The notes beneath the pieces were generated by a model. That model saw nothing but the letters and a program-made list of their open reading frames with translations. It had not been told where the DNA came from and did not search any database. Position numbers and translations under genes: made by a program. 64,000 nt of DNA from Arcticibacterium luteifluviistationis (GTDB lineage Bacteria > Bacteroidota > Bacteroidia > Cytophagales > Spirosomataceae), in contig NZ_CP029480.1 of the NCBI RefSeq assembly GCF_003258705.1, positions 2,418,001 through 2,482,000 on the forward strand, written 5' to 3'. Shown here in pieces: positions 16,227-24,949 of the stretch. The first letter of the stretch is position 1. The number at the start of each line of letters is the position of its first letter.

Positions 16227-18713
16227 TTATAACTTTAAACCTCTCAATCGCAAAGAATTAGCTATTACTGAAACCGAACTAAAACTCATTGCAGCAGCAG
16301 CTATCATAGGCGAAAGTAACAGACCGAAAAAGGGATATAAGATGCCAGCAGCAATAGGAATTCCCAAAACATTATAGCCAAAGGCAAAAAACAAGTTTTG
16401 TTTAATGTTTCGCATCACTTTATGGCTGAGCGTTTTTGCTTTTACTATACCCTGTAAATCACCTTTCAACAAAGTGATTTTAGCACTTTCTATAGCCACA
16501 TCTGTTCCCGTACCCATGGCAATTCCGATATCTGCCTGAGCCAGTGCTGGTGCATCATTGATACCATCTCCTGCCATTGCTACCACTTTGCCTTCTGCTT
16601 GAAGTCTTTTTATTTCAGCCAATTTATCTTGTGGTAAACATTCGGCTTTGAAGTTGCTAAGGTTTAGTTCGTTTGCAACCGCAGCTGCCGTATTATGATT
16701 GTCTCCTGTGAGCATAATTACTTCAACACCCTCATCCATTAACTTTTGGATAGCATCCTTGCTACTACTTTTTATGGCATCAGAGATAACTAAAAAACCT
16801 TCCAATTTCCCATCAACAGCAAAATAGGAAACGGTTTTTCCTTTTTTCTGTTCAATTATAATTTGCTCTTTTTCGTTTTCAGAGATGGCTATATTTTTAT
16901 CTTGCAAAAGTTTATCATTACCAATTACAATGTTTTTATTATCTACTATTCCTATAACACCTTTTCCAGAAACCGCTTCAAACTTGGAAATAGCTTTAAC
17001 AGCTATACCTTCATTTTTCGCTTTATTCACGATGGCCTCAGCCAAAGGGTGCTCACTTTGGGAATTAATAGAAGCCGCTAATAATAAGAGCTCGTTTACA
17101 GCATAAGAATTGAAAGAATGAATCTTTTCTAAAGATGGTTTACCTTCGGTTATAGTGCCTGTTTTATCTGTAATGAGTACATCCACCTTATCCATTTTTT
17201 CTAAGGCTTCAGCGTTTTTAATCAATACACCACTTTGGGCACCTTTGCCTACACCCACCATCACGCTCATCGGTGTGGCTAAACCTAAAGCACATGGGCA
17301 AGCTATAATAAGCACTGCTAAAGCATTGACAAAAGCATAAACATAAGAAGGTTCGGGTCCAAAAAACTTCCAAACAATAAATGTAATTACGGACACGATA
17401 AGAACCGTAGGAACAAAATATTTAGAAATAGTGTCTGCCAATTTTTGAATGGGTGCTTTGCTTCGACTGGCATCGTTCACCATTTTAATTATTTGAGCAA
17501 GCAAGGTTTCATCTCCTACTTTTTCGGCTTTCATCACAAATGATTTATTGCCGTTAATAGTCGCTGAACTTACTTTATCATCCACATTTTTTTCAACGGG
17601 AATAGGTTCACCCGTAATCATACTTTCATCTACATTGCTACCTCCTTCCGTAATGCTGCCATCAACAGGTATTTTATCGCCAGGTTTCACTCGCAACAAA
17701 TCACCCACTTTAATATCATGGATGGAAATTGTTTTTTCAACCCCATTTTCCACCAAAACAGCTTCTGTAGGTGCTAATTTCAGTAATTCTTTTATGGCTC
17801 CGCTGGTTTGGCTGTGTGCCCTTGCCTCTAATAATTGTCCTAATAAAACCAAGGTTAGAATTACAGTTACCGCTTCAAAATATAGAAAAACACTTCCATC
17901 CGCATTTTTGAATTGGTCTGGAAAAATAGAAGGAAAAAGTAAGGCCACAATGCTAAATATAAATGCAGCCCCAGCCCCAACACCTATCAAACTGAACATA
18001 TTTAAGTTCCAAGTTTTAAAGGAAACCCAAGCACGTGTAAAGAACATCCAACAGGCATAAAAAACAACAGGAAGAGACAGCACAAATTGAATCCAATTTT
18101 TAAAATCAACATTAAGGTATTTTGTGATTGGATTATTAGGAATCATTTCGCCCATCACCAAAATCAAAATGGGTAATGTAAACACCACCGCAACTTTAAA
18201 CTTTTTAAGTAATTTTTGATAGGTTTTGTTTTCATCATCTGTTGGGACTAATGGCACTAAATCCATTCCGCAAATGGGACAGTTTCCAGGCCCACCTTCA
18301 ACTATTTCTGGGTGCATCGGACAGGTGTATTGTGAGCTGCTCACAGCACTTGCTTGTTTCACTAAATCCATGCCGCACACGGGACAGTTGCCTTCTTCGT
18401 CATACATTTTATCGCCTTCGCAGTGCATTGGGCAATAGAATTTTCCATTATTATCTGATGTTGGGCTATGTACTTTTAATGGAACTTCTTCCATTTTTTC
18501 ATTCAGCATTCCTATTTTATACTTTCCTCCTTCTTTTTCTAAGGCTGCCTTAAACGTTTCTAATGGAATATGATTTCCCATATCAATAGTTGCCGACTTG
18601 TCATCAAAATTTACTTCCACATCAGTAACCCCTGGCACTTCACTTAACGTTTTTTGAACGTGGCTTCGGCAGCCATTACAGGTCATTCCTGTTATTTGAT
18701 ACTTATGTTTCAT
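16227..18713 (-). CDS. copA: Copper/silver P1B-type ATPase with one HMA and two HMBD modules
   Basis: The 828-aa protein has an N-terminal HMA domain with GMTCNGC (9-15), then two HMBDs in tandem (YCPMHCEG...CPVCGMDL, 93-117; YTCPMHPE...CPICGMDL, 129-152). The ATPase core follows: TGEP actuator motif (367-370), the CPC ion-binding motif in [11 protein letters not shown] (471-481), the phosphorylation site DKTGT (516-520), SEHPLAEA and [10 protein letters not shown]. The CPC motif and the C-terminal membrane segment with GYNVLGIP and MSFSSVSV fit the Cu(I)/Ag(I) class (P1B-1). It pumps monovalent copper or silver out of the cytoplasm into the periplasm, where the Cus-type system would take over. 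A terminator lies between it and the upstream lipoprotein gene. Confidence 0.93.
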   Translation of the reverse strand: MKHKYQITGMTCNGCRSHVQKTLSEVPGVTDVEVNFDDKSATIDMGNHIPLETFKAALEKEGGKYKIGMLNEKMEEVPLKVHSPTSDNNGKFYCPMHCEGDKMYDEEGNCPVCGMDLVKQASAVSSSQYTCPMHPEIVEGGPGNCPICGMDLVPLVPTDDENKTYQKLLKKFKVAVVFTLPILILVMGEMIPNNPITKYLNVDFKNWIQFVLSLPVVFYACWMFFTRAWVSFKTWNLNMFSLIGVGAGAAFIFSIVALLFPSIFPDQFKNADGSVFLYFEAVTVILTLVLLGQLLEARAHSQTSGAIKELLKLAPTEAVLVENGVEKTISIHDIKVGDLLRVKPGDKIPVDGSITEGGSNVDESMITGEPIPVEKNVDDKVSSATINGNKSFVMKAEKVGDETLLAQIIKMVNDASRSKAPIQKLADTISKYFVPTVLIVSVITFIVWKFFGPEPSYVYAFVNALAVLIIACPCALGLATPMSVMVGVGKGAQSGVLIKNAEALEKMDKVDVLITDKTGTITEGKPSLEKIHSFNSYAVNELLLLAASINSQSEHPLAEAIVNKAKNEGIAVKAISKFEAVSGKGVIGIVDNKNIVIGNDKLLQDKNIAISENEKEQIIIEQKKGKTVSYFAVDGKLEGFLVISDAIKSSSKDAIQKLMDEGVEVIMLTGDNHNTAAAVANELNLSNFKAECLPQDKLAEIKRLQAEGKVVAMAGDGINDAPALAQADIGIAMGTGTDVAIESAKITLLKGDLQGIVKAKTLSHKVMRNIKQNLFFAFGYNVLGIPIAAGILYPFFGLLLSPMIAAAAMSFSSVSVIANSLRLRGLKL

Positions 18714-18727
18714 TTTTTTAAAATTAA

Positions 18728-18757
18728 ATGAGGGTACAACCTTTATTATACCCTCAT
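18728..18757 (-). terminator. Intrinsic terminator after the HMBD lipoprotein gene
   Basis: On the minus strand a 9-bp stem (ATGAGGGTA/TACCCTCAT, 18728-18736 with 18749-18757) closes a 12-base loop and is followed by TTTAATTTT. It lies 9 bases after the stop of the small lipoprotein gene and before copA, so it may end or attenuate the upstream transcript and set copA-cusB apart. Confidence 0.65.
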
Positions 18758-18766
18758 AATTATAAA

Positions 18767-19057
18767 CTAGTCATTATTCATACTTTCATCCGTTGGCTTT
18801 AAATCCATTTTACAGATGGAACATTTGTCTCCGTCAGCACCTGTAATTTCAGGATGCATAGGGCAAGCGTAAATTGTTTCAGCCATTTCCATACCTTCAT
18901 GATTCATGTCGTCATGATTCATTTCACCATGTTCTTCGCCGTCCATGTGTTCGTGTGATTCTTCATTGTTCTCTGCACTTCCACAAGAGCTAAATATTAA
19001 AGCTGAAGAGAATAAGAAAGTAGATGACAGGGCGATTGCTAAAATTGATTTTTTCAT
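18767..19057 (-). CDS. Small periplasmic HMBD metal-binding lipoprotein
   Basis: A 96-aa secreted protein. The signal sequence [20 protein letters not shown] ends in a lipobox-like IFSSC (Cys near residue 25). A His/Glu/Met-rich linker ([24 protein letters not shown]) follows, then one [12 protein letters not shown]...CSICKMDL. Such stand-alone HMBD proteins are thought to capture Cu(I)/Ag(I) or related metals in the periplasm and hand them to Cus-type adaptors. It is 23 bases after the TolC-family gene and is the last gene of the cusA-tolC transcript before the terminator at 18728-18757. The role as a metallochaperone is inferred from composition and place. Confidence 0.8.
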   Translation of the reverse strand: MKKSILAIALSSTFLFSSALIFSSCGSAENNEESHEHMDGEEHGEMNHDDMNHEGMEMAETIYACPMHPEITGADGDKCSICKMDLKPTDESMNND

Positions 19058-19080
19058 TTTTGAAATTGATTTGTTAAAAG

Positions 19081-20310
19081 TTAAAGAATATTTTTTGCGG
19101 TAATGAAGTCAATCTTAGCTATAGCTAAATGATAATTCTTTAAGACCGTAGCTTTAGCCATTTCGTACTTAAGTGTTTCTTGTTGCACCCTAAGCACCTC
19201 CTCAAAATCTCTTCCTGAATTGGCATAGGCCGTATATAGCAGATTTATGATTCGGCTATTTCTATCTATTTGATTTTGATAATGCTGATAAAGTTCTTTG
19301 GCCCTATCTACTTCGAAAGATGCCGTGGAATAAGTACTCCAAAGTTTGTTTTCCATCCCCTCTTTCTTTTCAGAAAGTGCTACTTGAATCAGTTGTGATT
19401 CTTTCACAAAAGCTACATTCTTCTTTTTGAAAATCGGTAGGCTCAACGTAACCATTGGCATTAAAACATCTTTACCATTTTGTGCCATTTCCACATCCTT
19501 TCTTTTGGAAATCATGGCGTAATCTAGACCTATTCCAAAATTTGGTTTAGATTTTAATTTGGCTAAATTCTCATTTGCTATCTCCGCTTCTATTTTAGCA
19601 TCAATCAATTGAAGTGATGGATTGGTCTTTATGAATGCCTCAATAGAATTCTCGTTTATTGGGAAAAGTAAGGGGTTTTCAATATGTACTATTAAAGTAT
19701 CATTTCTATTCAAGAGTCTGTTAAACGATACATAAAGTGGGTTAAGACTTTCATGAAGTATTTTAATATCTGTTTTTACATTTTCCAACATAATATCCAC
19801 TCTGAGAATATCTGTAAGAGGAACTTTCCCATTGGCATATTTTATAGTACTGAGCTGTTTGTAGGTATCAAGGATTTTTAGGTTTTCTTCATTGATTCTA
19901 ATATGCTCCATGATTTCATAAATTGGAAAATAAGTCTGTTTAACGTTTAGAAATAATTCATTTTTGATAGAAGCGACCTCTTTATACTTAGTATCGGCCA
20001 TAAGACTTGCCACATCTTCACGAGCTTGTAAAGTGCCAAACCAAGGAAACATTTGGCTCAGGGAAAGTTTTGCCCTTTGGGCACCTACCCGAGTTTCAAT
20101 AGGGCTCACAAAAACACCAAGTGAAACCGTTGGGTCTGGCAGCGTATTTACTTGGGGTATTTTTTGAAGTGCTGCATTGAATTCACTAAATCCAGCTTTA
20201 ATGTCTGGATTATTCTCAGCAGCCTCTTTAAGATATTCCTCCAAAGTCTGGCCTTGGCTGCATATTGATAAGGAAACGAAGAATAGGATATGAATAATTG
20301 ATTTCATCAT
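19081..20310 (-). CDS. TolC-family outer membrane channel (CusC/CzcC-like)
   Basis: The 409-aa protein has a signal peptide (MMKSIIHILFFVSLSICSQG) and two TolC-type repeats with EEYLKEAAENNPDIKA near the start and a second helical repeat opening around NENSIEAFIKTNPSLQLIDAKIEAEIANENL. Conserved proline-rich turns LPDPTVSLGVF and SLPIF are visible. It would form the outer membrane exit duct for the adjacent CusA-like pump; its start overlaps the pump stop by 4 bases, so the two are translationally coupled. It lacks a clear lipobox, unlike E. coli CusC. Metal specificity cannot be read from this protein. Confidence 0.9.
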   Translation of the reverse strand: MMKSIIHILFFVSLSICSQGQTLEEYLKEAAENNPDIKAGFSEFNAALQKIPQVNTLPDPTVSLGVFVSPIETRVGAQRAKLSLSQMFPWFGTLQAREDVASLMADTKYKEVASIKNELFLNVKQTYFPIYEIMEHIRINEENLKILDTYKQLSTIKYANGKVPLTDILRVDIMLENVKTDIKILHESLNPLYVSFNRLLNRNDTLIVHIENPLLFPINENSIEAFIKTNPSLQLIDAKIEAEIANENLAKLKSKPNFGIGLDYAMISKRKDVEMAQNGKDVLMPMVTLSLPIFKKKNVAFVKESQLIQVALSEKKEGMENKLWSTYSTASFEVDRAKELYQHYQNQIDRNSRIINLLYTAYANSGRDFEEVLRVQQETLKYEMAKATVLKNYHLAIAKIDFITAKNIL

Positions 20311-23300
20311 GATTTCAGTTTTTTTAGTTTCCTTTCCTCCCTTATAGAGAAAAGTACGGGTAGTATGAAATAAGAAGTGATGTCGATTATCATTCCGCCA
20401 AATGCCGGAATAGCCATAGGTAACATAATGTCTGCTCCTTTACCCGTAGAAGTGAAGATGGGAAGCAGTGCTATGATAGTGGTGGTGGTGGTCATGGTAC
20501 AAGCTTTTATTCTTCTGTGCCCACCAATAACCACCGCCTGACGGAGTTCTTTTAAATTGCTATACTTGTTGTCTTTAAAGCTTTGGGTAAGATATGTTCC
20601 CATAAGCACGCCATCATCTGTGGCAATACCAAAGAGAGCAATAAAACCTACCCAAACTGCCACGCTTAGGTTGACGGTTTGCATTTGAAATAGATCATGC
20701 ATATTAGTCCCAAAGAAACCGAAGTTCATAAACCAGGGTTGACCCCAAAGCCAGAGCATGATAAAACCTCCACTAAAGGCTACTGAAATACCAGTAAAAA
20801 CCATTAAAGAACTGGAAACGGAATTGAACTGAAAATATAAAATCAGGAAAACGATTCCCAATACTAAAGGGACAATCACAGCCAGTCTTTTTTCGGCACG
20901 AATTTGATTCTCATAACTTCCAGAAAACTTATAACTGATACCTGACGGAACCACCAATTCCCCGTTATCAATCTTACGCTGAATATGTGCTTGAGCAGCT
21001 TCTACCACATCTACTTCGGCAAAGCCTTCCTTTTTATCAAGAAGCACATAACCCACCAAAAATGTATTCTCACTTTTGATCATTTGGGCTCCTTTTACAT
21101 ATTTCAAATCAACTAAATCACCTAAAGGAACTTGAACACCAGTTGGCGTCGGGATATAGATTTTTTTTAGACTGCTGGGGTCGTCACGGAGTTCTCTAGG
21201 ATATCGAATCCGAACAGGAAATCTTTCTCTACCTTCTACCGTAGAAGTTATTTGCATCCCGCCTATGGCTGTTTCTATAGTTTTTTGAACATCTTCAACG
21301 GTTAGGCCATATCGAGCGATGGCATCTCTGTTAATATTCAGATGTATATAAGGTTTACCTACAATTCGGTCTGCAAAAACGGCTTCTTGTTTTACAGAAG
21401 GTACTTCTTTCAGAATAGCTTCTAGTTCCATTCCAAATGCCTCAATGGTTTTTAAATTTGGTCCATATACCTTAATTCCCATTGGTGCTCGCATACCTGT
21501 TTGGAGCATAACGAGTCGTGTTTCTATGGGTTGCAGTTTAGGAGCTGATGTAACGCCGGGTATTTTGGTTACACGAACAATCTCATTCCAAATATCGTCA
21601 CTTGACTTAATTTCTTTACGCCAATTTCTGAAGTACTCACCATCTGGGTTTGTCAATAAATCTGTCGAACCAATACCTTTTAACAGAGCACCTTGATTGG
21701 AAAGGGTATCGCCGCTACTAGTGATGAAATCGTTATTCTCATCCACCATAAAACGCTGTCTATGTCCTTTTGAATTTACAGCGTATTCTGGCTTATAATT
21801 GATGATGGTTTCATACATTGAAATAGGTGCTGGGTCTAATGCCGTCTCAGCTCTACCCATTTTCCCTACTGCCAGGTCTACCTCAGGAATGTTGGCCAAA
21901 AGCATATCCAATTGCTGAACCACCTGCTTGTTTTGAGCTACACCTGCATGAGGCATAGAAGTCGGCATTAAAAGAAAACTTCCCTCATTTAAGGAAGGCA
22001 TAAATTCTTTACCCATACCAGGGAAAGAACTTGACATACCAGACCATACCACCGTATTACGGATATTGATATCTGCTTTATCAAAACCTGTTGCTACAAA
22101 TCCAAAAATAGAATTAAAGCCCAACCAAATGTTTGCAGCCAGAAATATTAGAAACGAGGGAATCAAAAGAAAGCTGGTTTTGTGCTCCAGACACCAGCCT
22201 AAAATGCGGGTATAATAATGCTCCAAAAGAAGAAAAACACTAATTATGACACCCACGATGATAGCCACGAAAACAAAATTGGTCATTAAAGAGGTGGATG
22301 CACCCAAGGGTAACCAATATTTAGCTAGAAGCCACACAACCGCTATAAGTGAGACAATTAATTCCCCATGCTTTAAAACAAAGGCAGGTATTTTAGGAAG
22401 ATGTTTATTCTTGAAAAGAAGGTAATTTTTGGCTGTTCCGATGAGGCCGAACAGAAATAAAATGCTACCCGGCAAGAAATAGCCCATGGTGAACGTGACT
22501 AAACCAATAAGAATTAAAGCAAAGCTTCCATATTTTTTAACCTTGTCATTTTTTATTTTGAAACCAAAAAACCAATGAGCAAAGCTTGGCAACAGTAATA
22601 AGGCCACTATCAATGCCGCTATAAGTGCGAAGGTTTTGGTAAATGCGAGTGGTGTAAAAAGCTTACCCTCTGCGGCTTGTAAAGTAAATACAGGCACAAA
22701 GCTTACAATAGTAGTGGCTACAGCCGTAAGTATGGCAGAGCTCACCTCTGAGGCACCTAAATAAACTGTTTCAATGAGCTTTTGTGACGGAGGGGCTTCC
22801 TCCATCTTTTTAATTACATTTTCTGAAAGAACTATTCCTAAATCTACCATGGTACCAATGGCTATAGCAATACCAGAAAGAGCCACAATGTTGGCGTCAA
22901 CGTGGAAATATCGCATAGCGATGAAAACCATCAAAATTGCTATTGGAAGTAAACTTGAAATTAAAATGGAAGCCCTCAGATTTAAGACCATCACCATCAC
23001 TACTAATAAACTGATTAAGATTTCTAGTGAGAGAGCTTCCTCTAATGTTCCGAGTGTCTCCTGAATAAGCTGTGTTCTATCGTAAAAAGGGACTAAAGTC
23101 AATTGACTTTCTACACCATTGGCCAATGTTTTCTTTGGTAATCCGCTCGAAATATCTTTGATTTTATCTTTTACCGCATTTATGACATGTAGCGGATTAG
23201 AACCGTATTTGGCGACTATTACGCCACCAACCACTTCAGCTCCATCTTTGTCTAGTAATCCTCTTCTGGTAGCAGGCCCTAGAGTAACTACGCCAATGTC

Positions 23301-24131
23301 TTTAACTCGAATAGGAACATTTTGATTAACCCCAACAACGGCTTTTTCCAAATCTTCTACCGAACGTATGTAACCTAAACCCCTTACTAAGTATTCCGCT
23401 TTATTTATTTCAATAGTTTTAGCCCCTACATCTCGGTTAGACTCTTTAACCGCTTGCATAATCTTATGCAAAGGAATGCCATAAGCCCGCATGGCATCGG
23501 GATTCACATCAATTTGGTATTCCTGTATGTATCCTCCAATAGAAGCTACTTCTGACACTCCTTCAACAGCATTCAGTCCGTATTTAACATAGAAGTCCTG
23601 AACTGAGCGAATCTCGTGTAAATCCCAGCCTCCCGTAGGGTTGCCATCTTTATCTCGCCCTTCTAGCGTATACCAATATACTTGTCCCAATGCTGTAGCA
23701 TCAGGGCCTAGAGCTGGCTGTACCCCTTCTGGTAAAAGATTAGTTGGTAAGGAATTAAGCTTTTCTAGAATTCTGGATCGAGACCAATAGAATTCTATGT
23801 CCTCATTAAAAATAATGTAGATACTGGATACCCCGAAAATGGATGAACTACGGATAGACTTTACGCCTGAAATTCCCAATAATGAAGTGGTGAGTGGGTA
23901 GGTAATTTGGTCCTCAATATCCTGCGGAGAACGACCCATCCATTGCGTGAAAACAATCTGTTGGTTTTCTCCTATATCGGGGATAGCATCCACAGGAACG
24001 GGGTCTGAAGGCAGAAAACCTGTTTGCCAACCGAAGGGTGCGGTTATTATCCCCCAGCCCACTATAAGAGCTAGAAATAAGAGAGTTACAAGCTTATTGT
24101 AAAGGAAATATCGGATTATTTTATTTAACAT
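20307..24131 (-). CDS. cusA: CusA-like Cu(I)/Ag(I) RND efflux pump with extra membrane insertion
   Basis: A heavy-metal RND pump of 1274 aa from ATG at 24131 (MLNKIIRYFLYN), longer than E. coli CusA (1047 aa). The TM4 proton-relay aspartate is in AIGTMVDLGIVLSEN (D430). The three methionines that bind Cu(I)/Ag(I) in CusA (M573, M623, M672) appear conserved as M722 (FLLMPTSMP), M772 (PISMYET) and M875 (RLVMLQTGM). The first pair keeps exactly the 50-residue spacing of E. coli, while the third is shifted by a soluble insert of about 54 residues (KPEYAVNSKGHRQRF...). A second insertion of about 120 residues (about 525-645) adds several hydrophobic helices. It should export monovalent copper or silver from the periplasm and inner leaflet. 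It is upstream of and coupled to the TolC gene. Confidence 0.92.
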   Translation of the reverse strand: MLNKIIRYFLYNKLVTLLFLALIVGWGIITAPFGWQTGFLPSDPVPVDAIPDIGENQQIVFTQWMGRSPQDIEDQITYPLTTSLLGISGVKSIRSSSIFGVSSIYIIFNEDIEFYWSRSRILEKLNSLPTNLLPEGVQPALGPDATALGQVYWYTLEGRDKDGNPTGGWDLHEIRSVQDFYVKYGLNAVEGVSEVASIGGYIQEYQIDVNPDAMRAYGIPLHKIMQAVKESNRDVGAKTIEINKAEYLVRGLGYIRSVEDLEKAVVGVNQNVPIRVKDIGVVTLGPATRRGLLDKDGAEVVGGVIVAKYGSNPLHVINAVKDKIKDISSGLPKKTLANGVESQLTLVPFYDRTQLIQETLGTLEEALSLEILISLLVVMVMVLNLRASILISSLLPIAILMVFIAMRYFHVDANIVALSGIAIAIGTMVDLGIVLSENVIKKMEEAPPSQKLIETVYLGASEVSSAILTAVATTIVSFVPVFTLQAAEGKLFTPLAFTKTFALIAALIVALLLLPSFAHWFFGFKIKNDKVKKYGSFALILIGLVTFTMGYFLPGSILFLFGLIGTAKNYLLFKNKHLPKIPAFVLKHGELIVSLIAVVWLLAKYWLPLGASTSLMTNFVFVAIIVGVIISVFLLLEHYYTRILGWCLEHKTSFLLIPSFLIFLAANIWLGFNSIFGFVATGFDKADINIRNTVVWSGMSSSFPGMGKEFMPSLNEGSFLLMPTSMPHAGVAQNKQVVQQLDMLLANIPEVDLAVGKMGRAETALDPAPISMYETIINYKPEYAVNSKGHRQRFMVDENNDFITSSGDTLSNQGALLKGIGSTDLLTNPDGEYFRNWRKEIKSSDDIWNEIVRVTKIPGVTSAPKLQPIETRLVMLQTGMRAPMGIKVYGPNLKTIEAFGMELEAILKEVPSVKQEAVFADRIVGKPYIHLNINRDAIARYGLTVEDVQKTIETAIGGMQITSTVEGRERFPVRIRYPRELRDDPSSLKKIYIPTPTGVQVPLGDLVDLKYVKGAQMIKSENTFLVGYVLLDKKEGFAEVDVVEAAQAHIQRKIDNGELVVPSGISYKFSGSYENQIRAEKRLAVIVPLVLGIVFLILYFQFNSVSSSLMVFTGISVAFSGGFIMLWLWGQPWFMNFGFFGTNMHDLFQMQTVNLSVAVWVGFIALFGIATDDGVLMGTYLTQSFKDNKYSNLKELRQAVVIGGHRRIKACTMTTTTTIIALLPIFTSTGKGADIMLPMAIPAFGGMIIDITSYFILPVLFSIREERKLKKLKS

Positions 24132-24218
24132 ATCAATAGATAACATTAAGAAATTAATGTTTTAAGACATAGTCATGCCTTATGGTCTGTTATTACAGAC
24201 CTATTCTATGATAGTGTA

Positions 24219-24638
24219 TTAAATAAGGAAAGATTGAAACAAGATCTGAACGTCTTGTTTTATTAATGGATGCGGAGTATAGTTGGTATAAAAATTATGA
24301 CCTTCTAATAAAGGGAAATTAATATTAAAGAACGTGTAAACAAAGGCAATGCTAAAATCAGGGTTTACGGTTATTTGTTCTATAGTAGACTGATAATCAT
24401 CCTGAATATCAAGCTGATAGATAAGATTGACACAGCAGTCTTGCGAAAGAAATGGCTGACCGTTGTGAACCACAGCATTGTCAACATCCATGGACGACAT
24501 TCCACAATCCAAATTATGCTGACCAAAGCCCACCTCTGATTTTACAGCATGACCACCACAAAAGTGGGTGGCAAATGTAAAACCCATATTACTGAATAGA
24601 ATCAGTGAGGCTAACGATATGGCGATTAGTTTTTTCAA
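24219..24638 (-). CDS. HYC_CC_PP-type small secreted protein
   Basis: A 139-aa protein with a signal peptide (MKKLIAISLASLILFSNMGF, TTG start at 24638) and a Cys/His pattern: THFCGGH, then LDCGM, then QDCCVN. That order matches the HYC_CC_PP family, small exported Bacteroidota proteins that are regularly encoded beside CzcA/CusA pumps. The paired cysteines and the His-Cys motif suggest metal binding, but no function has been shown as far as I know. The terminal PP is represented only by TPHPL here. It lies 87 bases upstream of the CusA-like gene and is probably the first gene of that transcript. No ATG start is available in frame near the signal sequence. Confidence 0.8.
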   Translation of the reverse strand: MKKLIAISLASLILFSNMGFTFATHFCGGHAVKSEVGFGQHNLDCGMSSMDVDNAVVHNGQPFLSQDCCVNLIYQLDIQDDYQSTIEQITVNPDFSIAFVYTFFNINFPLLEGHNFYTNYTPHPLIKQDVQILFQSFLI

Positions 24639-24949
24639 TACTTCAAAATAGACAATTATCTCATCGAAAAAAAATGACGAGAATCATTATTACAAAATAA
24701 CAATGATTTCTTTGTAATGGTCTTACACAATTATTGTAAGAATTTATATAATTGGCATAATCAATTATTTGACAACAAAAATCTTAAATAGGACCGTTAA
24801 GTGTTTTAGCTCCTTAATACATCAGATAATTAAAGGATATTAGCTACGAACCCGATAACTAACGGGAGATTGCCTAATGAATAAAGCGGGTTAAAAAAGG
24901 ACTGCGGTTTAATTCCAACAGTCCTTCTAAAATTTATATGAAATAAAAA
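24639..24949. other. Intergenic gap between the two metal-efflux operons
   Basis: This 311-base stretch holds no gene I can support. It contains the end of the CzcCBA-like transcript with its terminator (24891-24926) and should hold the minus-strand promoter of the HYC_CC_PP-cusA unit. I see no clear palindromic operator for a MerR, ArsR or CsoR regulator. Confidence 0.5.
24891..24926 (-). terminator. Intrinsic terminator of the CzcCBA-like operon
   Basis: On the minus strand the stem AAGGACTG/CAGTCCTT (24919-24926 with 24897-24904) closes a 14-base loop and is followed by a run of six T (TTTTTTAACCCG). It lies 23 bases after the stop of the CzcA-like gene, the expected end of that transcript. 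Confidence 0.85.

Noticed and set aside
17548-18060. A 170-codon plus-strand open frame
   Set aside because: It lies wholly inside copA on the other strand; the copA protein is intact with all catalytic motifs, while this frame has the low-complexity look of an antisense shadow.
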